6,996 bases of DNA from Thermoleophilaceae bacterium. Lineage in GTDB: Bacteria > Actinomycetota > Thermoleophilia > Solirubrobacterales > Thermoleophilaceae. Shown here one piece after another: positions 1-5,921 of the stretch. Each line of letters begins with the position of its first letter. Positions within the stretch are counted from its first letter, which is position 1. Below the pieces are notes generated by a model that saw nothing but the letters and a program-made list of their open reading frames with translations, had not been told where the DNA came from and did no database searches. Made by a program: the position numbers and the translations under genes. The stretch lies in assembly GCA_013696425.1 (NCBI GenBank), contig JACCYP010000150.1, positions 1-6,996 of the forward strand, in the 5' to 3' direction.

Positions 1-313
1 CAGCCGGCCGCGCAAGCTCATCGGCGCCCTGCTGGCGCTGTTCGTGGTGGGTGCGCTGGCCGTCGGGCTCTACGCAGGCAGCCGCCAGTTCTACTTCGTC
101 GGAACCGACGACCAGGGGCTCGTCACGCTATACCGCGGCCTGCCCTACGACGGGCCGTTCGGCATCGAGTTCTACTCGGAGGAGCTCGCCACCGCCATAC
201 CCGCGCGCACGCTGCAGGCCGCCCAGCGCGAGCGCGTCCTCGACCACCAGCTGCGCGGCAAGGGTGATGCCACCGACCTCGTAACGCAGATCGAAGAGCG
301 CAGGCTCCGCTGA
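1..313 (+). CDS. pstP: PP2C-family Ser/Thr phosphatase, C-terminal fragment (PstP-like)
   Basis: The reading frame is open from the left edge (first full codon at base 2) to TGA at 311-313, giving 103 visible residues. The catalytic PP2C domain lies outside the window. What is seen is a basic stretch (RPRK), one hydrophobic membrane segment at about visible residues 6-24, then an ectodomain of roughly 80 residues. Its FYFVG...GLVTLYRG pattern resembles the post-membrane region of actinobacterial PstP proteins (typically YYVG...VxIYRG). PstP-type enzymes dephosphorylate Ser/Thr kinases such as PknA/PknB and their cell-wall substrates from the cytoplasmic side of the membrane. The call rests on this tail plus the position directly upstream of rodA-pbpA-pknB, the known mycobacterial order. 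The stop overlaps the next start by one base (TGATG). A GTG at 44 falls inside the membrane segment and is not the real start. The alternative, an unrelated single-pass protein, is unlikely here. Confidence 0.8.
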   Translation, partial: SRPRKLIGALLALFVVGALAVGLYAGSRQFYFVGTDDQGLVTLYRGLPYDGPFGIEFYSEELATAIPARTLQAAQRERVLDHQLRGKGDATDLVTQIEERRLR

Positions 314-1656
314 TGGCGAGGAAGGGGGACCGCTGGCGCGAGCTCTTCGGGCTCATTCCAGTGTCGCTGCTCGTGACCGCGGGCTTCACCGCGGTGCTCA
401 TCAACCGTTCGGCCAACGACGCGCCGACCATCACCTACGGCGTGTTCTTCCTCGGCTGTTGCGTGCTCGGCAGCCTCGTGATCCGCTGGCGCCTGCCCGC
501 CGCTGATCCGTGGCTGTTCCCGCTCTCGGCCCTGCTCGCCGGCTTCGGACTAGTCACGCTCTACCGCCTCGACGAGAAGTTCGCGGCCGAGCAGGCGCTC
601 TACTTCCTGGTCGGCCTCGGGCTGATGCTTGCCACCATCCTGTGGCTGCGTGACATCCGCGCGCTCGAGCGCTACCGGTACACGATCGCCGCGATCGGGA
701 TCGGTCTGCTCGTGCTCCCGCGAATGCCCGGGATCGGCGCGCAGGTGAACGGCGCCTTCCTCGCCATCAACCTCGGCTTCATCCAGTTCCAGCCGGCCGA
801 GTTCGCGAAGATCGCGATCGTCGTCTTCCTGGCGAGCTACCTGAACGACACGCGCGACGTGCTCGTCCGAGGCCGGATCCCGCAGATCTCGCTGAAGCAC
901 ATGGGCCCGCTGCTGGTGATCTGGGGCGCGTCGATGCTGATGCTCGTGTTCATCCGCGACCTCGGCAGCTCGCTGATGTTCTTCGGCGGCTTCCTCGCCG
1001 TGCTCTACGTGGCCACCTCGCGGATCTCGCTCGTGCTCGTGGGCCTCGTGATGTTCTTCGGCGGCGCGGCGTTCTTCGCGAGCAACGTCGGCCACGTCGA
1101 GGACCGCGTGCAGACCTGGCTCGACCCCTTCAGCACCGAGCGGGTGCTGTGCCCGGGCACAGGTACGACTGAGAAGTACGTGGACTGCCAGGGTTTCCAG
1201 ATAGCCCAGTCGCTGTTCGCGCAGGCCGACGGCGGCCTGTTCGGGCAGGGGTTCGGCAACGCCCTCATCAAGGTCCCCGGAGGTGGACCGCTGCTCCCGG
1301 CCGCGGAGACCGACCTGATCTACGCGGTGATCACGGACGAGCTGGGCCTGTTCGGGGCCACCGGCGTGATCCTCATCTACCTCATGTTCGCCTGGCGGGG
1401 ATTCCGCGCCGCGATCGACGCCACCGACGGCTTCTCGAAGCTGCTCGCCGCCGGTCTCACATCCGTGTTCTGCCTGCAGGTATTCGTGATTGTCGGAGGG
1501 GTCACGCGGGTCATTCCGCTAACGGGCGTCACCTTGCCCTTCATCTCGGCGGGAGGCAGTTCGATCCTCGCGAACTTCGTCCTCCTGGCGCTGATCCTGA
1601 TTGTGTCCGACCGCGCGCGCCGCGACCGCGGTGACGTACAGGGCGGGCTCGTATGA
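313..1656 (+). CDS. rodA: SEDS-family peptidoglycan glycosyltransferase (RodA/FtsW type)
   Basis: A 447-residue polytopic protein with about 12 hydrophobic segments (around 11-31, 41-59, 67-83, 93-110, 121-135, 165-177, 199-214, 219-233, 237-256, 344-363, 378-400, 411-433). The two extra N-terminal segments are usual in actinobacterial RodA. SEDS proteins polymerise lipid II into glycan strands at the membrane, working with a class B PBP, here the next gene. Family signatures are FQPAEFAK (159-166), QSLFAQADGGLFGQG before the large-loop motif AETDLIYAV, and the C-terminal LTGVTLPFISAGGSS (403-417). Asp334 of the TDLIYAV motif matches the catalytic Asp of RodA. Two oddities: the usual GAxxW motif reads GAFLA, with Ala151 at the Trp position, and the large extracytoplasmic loop has an insert with Cys280 and Cys292. 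ATG at 313 overlaps the upstream stop, with a weak AGG at 302-304. RodA rather than FtsW is chosen from gene order; the sequence alone does not decide it. Confidence 0.92.
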   Translation: MARKGDRWRELFGLIPVSLLVTAGFTAVLINRSANDAPTITYGVFFLGCCVLGSLVIRWRLPAADPWLFPLSALLAGFGLVTLYRLDEKFAAEQALYFLVGLGLMLATILWLRDIRALERYRYTIAAIGIGLLVLPRMPGIGAQVNGAFLAINLGFIQFQPAEFAKIAIVVFLASYLNDTRDVLVRGRIPQISLKHMGPLLVIWGASMLMLVFIRDLGSSLMFFGGFLAVLYVATSRISLVLVGLVMFFGGAAFFASNVGHVEDRVQTWLDPFSTERVLCPGTGTTEKYVDCQGFQIAQSLFAQADGGLFGQGFGNALIKVPGGGPLLPAAETDLIYAVITDELGLFGATGVILIYLMFAWRGFRAAIDATDGFSKLLAAGLTSVFCLQVFVIVGGVTRVIPLTGVTLPFISAGGSSILANFVLLALILIVSDRARRDRGDVQGGLV

Positions 1657-3089
1657 ACGTCGCCATCACGCGCCTGTTCGTGCTGTTCGTGGTGCTCTTC
1701 GGACTGCTCGTGGCGTTCACGTCGCGCTGGACCGTGTTCGAGGCCGACTCGCTGCGCGAGAACACCGCAAACCGCCGCCAGCTGCTCGAGGACCAGCAGA
1801 TCCCGCGCGGCATCATCACCGCCCGCGACGGCAAGAAGCTGGCCGTGAACGACCGCATCGGTCGCGACGAGTCGGTGCGCTACGTGCGCGAGTATCCCGA
1901 CGGCCCGCTGTTCGGCCACGCGGTCGGCTACTCGTTCGTGACCCAGGACCAGGCGGGGCTCGAGAAGTTCTACAACGACCAGCTGATCGGAGAGCAGAAC
2001 GAGTTCGCCTCGTTGATCGACGCCATCGTCGGCGCCGACCAGGAGGGCGAGAACCTCCGCACCACGCTCGATCCCGCCGGCCAGCGCTCGGCCTTCCAGG
2101 CGCTGGCGGGCCGCAAGGGTGCGATCGTCGTGATGGAGCCCGCCACCGGCCGCGTGCCGGTGATGGCGAGCGTGCCCAAGTACGACCCGAACCGGATTCC
2201 CGAGGATTTCGCAAAGCTCAACCGCGAGACCGACTCGCCGCTCCTGAACCGGGTCACCCAGGCCGGCTACCCGCCGGGCTCGACCATGAAGGTGGTGACC
2301 GCGGTGGCGGCCATCGACTCGGGTGAGTTCGAAAAGACCTCGGTGCTGAACGGCAAGTCGCCGCAGACTTTCAGCGGCACGCCGCTCAACAACTTCGGCA
2401 ACTCCCAGTTCGGCCCGATCGACCTCACCGAGGCGCTCACCAACTCCGTGAACACGGTGTGGGGGCGCGTCGGCGAGCGCGTCGGCAAGGAGACGATGTA
2501 CGAGTACATGGACCGGTTCGGGTTCAACGCCGATCCGCCGATGGACTACCCGCGTTCCCAGATGCGCCCGAGCGGCGTCTACAACCCGCGCACGGGGAAC
2601 CTCCTCGACGAGGACGACCCGATCGACGTCGCACGCGTGGCGATCGGCCAGGAGCGCCTGAACGTGACGCCGCTGCAGATGGCGATGGTCGCCTCGGCGG
2701 TGGCAAACGACGGCGTGCTGATGGAGCCGCGCCTGGTGGAGCGGATCACGCGGCCCGACGGCCGGTTGGCCGAGCGGATCAAGCCCACCCGGGACGAACG
2801 CGTGATGAAGAGCTCCACGTCGAGGGACGTGACCGAGATGATGACCCGCGTGGTCGACGAGGGATCGGGCACCGCGGCCGCGCTCGAGGGCATCAAGGTG
2901 GCCGGCAAGACCGGTACGGCGGAGCGCGGTGATTCAAACCAGGCGTGGTTCATCGCCTTCGCCCCGGTCGCGAAGCCGAAGTACGCGATCGCCGTCACGA
3001 TCGAGCGCACGCAGGGCACCGGCGGCGAGGAGGCCGCGCCGCTCGCCAAGCAGGTGCTCACGACGCTCCTGGGGCGGGGCGGCGGATGA
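1653..3089 (+). CDS. pbpA: Class B penicillin-binding protein, PbpA-like transpeptidase
   Basis: A 478-residue D,D-transpeptidase that cross-links peptidoglycan stem peptides outside the membrane, presumably as partner of the SEDS polymerase encoded just upstream. A single N-terminal membrane anchor (about residues 5-24) is followed by the class B pedestal region beginning with IPRGIITARDG (50-60), then a transpeptidase domain from about residue 154 to the end. All three active-site motifs are present: STMK at 210-213 (acyl-ester Ser210), SVN at 265-267, and KTGTA from Lys419. The length is close to Mycobacterium tuberculosis PbpA, and no PASTA or other C-terminal extension is present. Mycobacterial PbpA is a known substrate of PknB, and a similar relation to the next gene is plausible but not visible here. 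The ATG overlaps the rodA stop by four bases (ATGA), and a G-rich stretch (AGGGCGGG) precedes it. Its own stop overlaps the kinase start in the same way. Confidence 0.94.
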   Translation: MNVAITRLFVLFVVLFGLLVAFTSRWTVFEADSLRENTANRRQLLEDQQIPRGIITARDGKKLAVNDRIGRDESVRYVREYPDGPLFGHAVGYSFVTQDQAGLEKFYNDQLIGEQNEFASLIDAIVGADQEGENLRTTLDPAGQRSAFQALAGRKGAIVVMEPATGRVPVMASVPKYDPNRIPEDFAKLNRETDSPLLNRVTQAGYPPGSTMKVVTAVAAIDSGEFEKTSVLNGKSPQTFSGTPLNNFGNSQFGPIDLTEALTNSVNTVWGRVGERVGKETMYEYMDRFGFNADPPMDYPRSQMRPSGVYNPRTGNLLDEDDPIDVARVAIGQERLNVTPLQMAMVASAVANDGVLMEPRLVERITRPDGRLAERIKPTRDERVMKSSTSRDVTEMMTRVVDEGSGTAAALEGIKVAGKTGTAERGDSNQAWFIAFAPVAKPKYAIAVTIERTQGTGGEEAAPLAKQVLTTLLGRGGG

Positions 3090-4927
3090 CCCCCGAGGTC
3101 GACACCGGCACCGAGATCGACGGGCGCTACAGGATCCTGAACCGGATCGGATCGGGCGGGATGGCCGACGTGTACCTCGCCGAGGATTCCCACCTCGGCC
3201 GCCAGGTGGCGCTCAAGGTGCTCCACCGCCGCTTCGCCCAGGACTCGGAGTTCGTCGAGCGATTCCGCCGCGAGGCCTCGTCCGCCGCGGGCCTCCAGCA
3301 CCCGAACGTGGTGAACGTCTTCGACCGCGGGGACCACGATGGGACCTACTACATCGCGATGGAGTACCTCGACGGGCGCACCCTCAAGGACGTGCTCTCC
3401 CAGGACGGGCCGCTCGACCAGACGCGCGCGATCGACATCGCGCTGCAGGTGCTCCAGGCCGCCGCCTTCGCGCACCGCCGCGGCGTGATCCACCGGGACT
3501 TCAAGCCCCACAACGTGATGCTCGACTCCGCCGATGGGGTGAAGGTCACCGACTTCGGCATAGCTCGCGCGGGAGCGTCAGAGATGACCGAGACCGGGTC
3601 GATCATGGGCACGGCGCAGTACCTCTCGCCGGAGCAGGCCCAGGGCCACGCCGTGACCGCCGCCTCGGACCTCTACTCGATCGGCGTGATGCTCTACGAG
3701 ATGGTGGCCGGCCGGCTGCCGTTCACCGGTGACACGGCCGTGTCGATCGCGCTCCACCACATGAACGATCCGCCGCCGCCGATCCGCGATGCGCGCCCGG
3801 ACGTGAACCCTTCGCTCGAGGCGGTGATCGCGCGCGCGCTCGCCAAGGATCCGGCGCAGCGATTCGGTGACGCAGACGAGTTCACCGCCGCGCTGCTGGA
3901 GGCCCGCAATGCAATCGCCGAAGGACACGAAGTGGGGGAGAACACGGCGGTGTGGGGGGCCGCGTTCCCGCCCGAGGAGGCTGTGGAGGAAGTCGCGCCG
4001 AAGAAGCGCCGGCGTTTTATGTGGCTGATTCCCGTGATCCTGATCCTCGGCGCGCTCGGCCTCGCCTATGCGCTCACGCGCCCGGACACCGCCGAGGTAC
4101 CGAACGTCGTCCGCCAGCCCGAGGCCGCCGCGCGCGTGACGCTCGAGAAGGCCGGCTTCGAGGTGGCCGTCACCAGGGCGGCCGACCGCGCGGTGCCGGC
4201 GGGCCAGGTGATCTCCACCGACCCCGCCGCCGGCGAGGACGCGGACAAGGGCGCGAAGGTGAACGTGTCGGTGTCCAGTGGGCCCGAAGCGCGCACCATC
4301 CCGCGCGTCTCCGGCCAGAGCGCGCGCGAGGCTGAACGTGAGCTGATCAAGGCGGGATTCACGGTCGAACGCGGCGACGACAGATCCTCCACCGACCGCA
4401 AGAGGGGCGAGGTGATCTACACCACCCCGCGCGCCGGGCAGGAGGCACCCGTCGGTTCGCGGGTCGTCTTCTACGTGTCCAGTGGGCCGCCGCAGGTGAC
4501 CGTGCCCGACGTGGTCGGGGTCACCGAGGGCTCCGCCGAGTCCCAGCTCGGGGACGAGGGCCTGCTCGTGGCGCGCAAGGAGATGGACTCCGACCAGCCG
4601 GAGGGCACCGTGATCGCACAGGATCCGGCGGCCGGCGAGAAGATCGACAAGGGCTCGCGCGTGACCATCACCGTCTCGAAGGGCGAGCAGCCCGTGGACG
4701 TGCCCGACGTCGAGGGCATCGAGGAGGACCGGGCACGCAGCCAGCTGAGCGGGGCGGGCTTCAAGGTCCGGGTGATCGAACGCAGCACGTTTGACGAGGC
4801 CGAGGACGGCGTCGTGATCGAGCAGCGCCCGGCGAGCGGCCAGGAGCGCACGAAGGGCGCCACGGTCACGATCTTCGTCGGCGCGCTCGATACCTCGTCG
4901 GATCCGGTCGAGCCGGAGATCCCGTAG
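3086..4927 (+). CDS. pknB: Transmembrane Ser/Thr protein kinase with four PASTA repeats (PknB-like)
   Basis: A 613-residue receptor kinase. The cytoplasmic kinase domain (about 15-280) has the glycine loop IGSGGMADVY (21-30), ATP-binding Lys44, HRDFKPHN with catalytic Asp138 and Asn143, DFG at 156-158 and an SPEQ segment. The activation loop carries T168-E-T170, matching the TxT autophosphorylation pair of mycobacterial PknB. A low-complexity acidic linker, a basic stop-transfer patch (KKRRR, 306-310) and one membrane helix (about 311-330) follow. Four PASTA repeats lie outside (335-400, 401-468, 469-534, 535-599), then a 14-residue acidic/Pro tail. PASTA domains of this family bind muropeptides or lipid II, so the protein probably couples wall status to phosphorylation of division and wall proteins. 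ATG at 3086 is chosen because it overlaps the pbpA stop (ATGA), follows GGGGCGGGG and starts just before the kinase fold. The frame is open back to a GTG at 2945, but that extension encodes an Arg-rich shadow of pbpA. Confidence 0.95.
   Translation: MTPEVDTGTEIDGRYRILNRIGSGGMADVYLAEDSHLGRQVALKVLHRRFAQDSEFVERFRREASSAAGLQHPNVVNVFDRGDHDGTYYIAMEYLDGRTLKDVLSQDGPLDQTRAIDIALQVLQAAAFAHRRGVIHRDFKPHNVMLDSADGVKVTDFGIARAGASEMTETGSIMGTAQYLSPEQAQGHAVTAASDLYSIGVMLYEMVAGRLPFTGDTAVSIALHHMNDPPPPIRDARPDVNPSLEAVIARALAKDPAQRFGDADEFTAALLEARNAIAEGHEVGENTAVWGAAFPPEEAVEEVAPKKRRRFMWLIPVILILGALGLAYALTRPDTAEVPNVVRQPEAAARVTLEKAGFEVAVTRAADRAVPAGQVISTDPAAGEDADKGAKVNVSVSSGPEARTIPRVSGQSAREAERELIKAGFTVERGDDRSSTDRKRGEVIYTTPRAGQEAPVGSRVVFYVSSGPPQVTVPDVVGVTEGSAESQLGDEGLLVARKEMDSDQPEGTVIAQDPAAGEKIDKGSRVTITVSKGEQPVDVPDVEGIEEDRARSQLSGAGFKVRVIERSTFDEAEDGVVIEQRPASGQERTKGATVTIFVGALDTSSDPVEPEIP
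4088..4882 (+). repeat. Four tandem PASTA-domain repeats within the kinase gene
   Basis: Four successive units of 65-68 codons (4088-4285, 4286-4489, 4490-4687, 4688-4882) encode PASTA domains. Each begins with a V/I-P-x-V pattern (EVPNV, TIPRV, TVPDV, DVPDV), has a central helix ending in a hydrophobic G-F/L-x-V turn, then V-I-x-x-x-P-x-x-G, and ends with a beta strand such as VNVSVSSGP. The repeats are diverged at DNA level. The longest exact match I noticed is 14 bases (4271-4284 and 4475-4488), at the VSSGP joint between units, so this is an old protein duplication rather than a recent DNA one. Four units is also the count in mycobacterial PknB. Confidence 0.92.
4915..4918 (+). promoter_or_regulatory. 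Ribosome binding site for ddl
   Basis: GGAG lies inside the last codons of the kinase gene, eight bases before GTG at 4927. It supports that GTG as the ddl start, together with the TAGTG stop/start overlap and the fact that the protein's first beta strand (RVAVLGGG) begins immediately after it. Confidence 0.5.
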
Positions 4928-5856
4928 TGCGGGTCGCCGTCCTCGGCGGGGGGCGCTCGAGCGAGCACGACATCTCCCTGGCCTCCGCGGAAACGGTCCG
5001 CGGCGGCCTCGCCGAGGCCGGCCACGACGTGCTCGACGTCCGTATCCGCCGCGACGGGCTCTGGTCGCTCGCGCCCGAGAAGCTCCGCGGCGCCGACGTC
5101 GTCTTCCCGGCGATGCACGGCCCCTTCGGCGAGGACGGTACGGTCCAGGGCCTGCTCCAGACGCTCGGCATTCCCTATGTGGGCGCCGGCGTCCTGGCCT
5201 CGGCGCTGTGCCTCGACAAGGCTGCCTTCAAGCGCTTCATGGCGGGCTCGGTCCCCCAGGTGCCCTACGCGGTGGCGCGCGACGGAGAGTGGCCGGTGGC
5301 CGCGCCGGAGCTGCCGGTGTTCGTGAAGCCGGCACAGCAGGGCTCGTCGGTCGGCATCGCCAAGGCCACCACGCCCGAGGAGCTCGAGGCGGCGGTGCGC
5401 GAAGCGTGGAAGCACGATCCGATCGCAGTCATCGAGGGCGCCTCTGACGGTCTCGAGGTGGAGTGCGGTGTGATCGGCCACGCCGAGGTGGAGGTGTCGG
5501 TGCCCGGCGAGATCGCGATCAAGGCCGACTGGTATGACCACGACGCCAAATACGAGCCCGGCGGCATGGAGCTCGTGGTGCCCGCTCAGATCGAGCCGCA
5601 GGTGGCCGAGCGCGTGCGCGAGCTCGCCGCCACCGTGTTCCGCGAGGCCGGCTGCTCGGGGCTCGCACGTGTCGACTTCTTCGTGGAGGGCGACGAGGTA
5701 CTGGTGAACGAGCTGAACACGATGCCCGGCTTCACGCCGACGAGCGTGTTCCCGAAGCTGTGGGAGGCGAGCGGGGTGCCGTATCCGGAACTGCTCGACC
5801 GCCTCGTCGGCTTCGCGCTCGAGCGCGCAGAGGCCGAGAAGAAGTACCGCTACTGA
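4927..5856 (+). CDS. ddl: D-alanine--D-alanine ligase
   Basis: A 309-residue ATP-grasp ligase that joins two D-alanines, using ATP, to make the cytoplasmic D-Ala-D-Ala precursor of peptidoglycan. Visible family motifs are GGRSSEHDISL (8-18, with Glu13 at the position binding the first D-Ala), HGPFGEDGTVQGLL, the ATP-binding FVKP...QGSSVGI (Ser140/Ser141), the omega-loop YDHDAKY ending in Tyr209, and the metal ligands Asp250 (RVDFF), Glu262 and Asn264 (NELNTMPGFT). The Glu-Ser-Tyr triad of DdlB-type enzymes is therefore intact. Ending the omega loop in Tyr favours D-Ala over D-Lac as second substrate, by analogy with VanA-type ligases, which lack this Tyr. The length is near E. coli DdlB (306) and shorter than mycobacterial Ddl. 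GTG at 4927 shares a base with the kinase stop (TAGTG). Being last in a wall-synthesis and kinase operon is unusual compared with the mycobacterial layout. The short C-terminal end is strongly charged (AEAEKKYRY). Confidence 0.95.
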   Translation: MRVAVLGGGRSSEHDISLASAETVRGGLAEAGHDVLDVRIRRDGLWSLAPEKLRGADVVFPAMHGPFGEDGTVQGLLQTLGIPYVGAGVLASALCLDKAAFKRFMAGSVPQVPYAVARDGEWPVAAPELPVFVKPAQQGSSVGIAKATTPEELEAAVREAWKHDPIAVIEGASDGLEVECGVIGHAEVEVSVPGEIAIKADWYDHDAKYEPGGMELVVPAQIEPQVAERVRELAATVFREAGCSGLARVDFFVEGDEVLVNELNTMPGFTPTSVFPKLWEASGVPYPELLDRLVGFALERAEAEKKYRY

Positions 5857-5921
5857 TCTCCGGGCTGTTGAAGGCCTTCCCGCTCCGGCGCGTCTAACCG
5901 AGCAGCGAGACCTCGGAGATC
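5855..5921. other. Inverted repeat across the convergent gene junction, possible bidirectional terminator
   Basis: GATCTCCG (5855-5862) is matched exactly by its reverse complement CGGAGATC (5914-5921). A second, imperfect pairing, GCTGTT (5864-5869) with AGCAGC (5901-5906), nests inside it. The arms overlap the ddl stop codon and the last codons of the opposing kinase, and enclose the 37-base gap between the two genes. No T-run follows on either side, so it is not a classical intrinsic terminator. The loop is long, and an eight-base match can arise by chance in G+C-rich DNA. Confidence 0.25.

Noticed and set aside
1601..2326. Plus-strand open frame (241 codons) across the rodA/pbpA junction
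   Set aside because: It is an Arg/Ala/Pro-rich out-of-frame reading of pbpA with no motifs.
2945..3085. Upstream GTG extension of the PASTA kinase
   Set aside because: The extra 47 residues are an Arg/Gly/Ala-rich shadow of the pbpA C-terminus. ATG at 3086 has the ATGA overlap seen at the other junctions and starts next to the kinase fold.
2579..3511. Long minus-strand open frame (310 codons) opposite pbpA and pknB
   Set aside because: It lies antisense to two genes with complete motifs, crosses their junction and has no recognisable domain. Long antisense frames are common in G+C-rich DNA.
4271..4488. Exact 14-base repeat at 4271-4284 and 4475-4488
   Set aside because: Both copies encode the VSSGP end of a PASTA unit, so protein repeat homology explains it.
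4471..5541. Minus-strand open frame (356 codons) opposite the PASTA repeats and ddl
   Set aside because: Its composition (rich in His, Arg, Asp and Gly) is typical of an antisense shadow, and it overlaps two well-supported genes.
5870..5879. Palindrome GAAGGCCTTC as a terminator hairpin
   Set aside because: It is a perfect palindrome with no loop, so it cannot form a normal hairpin on its own, and no T-run follows.
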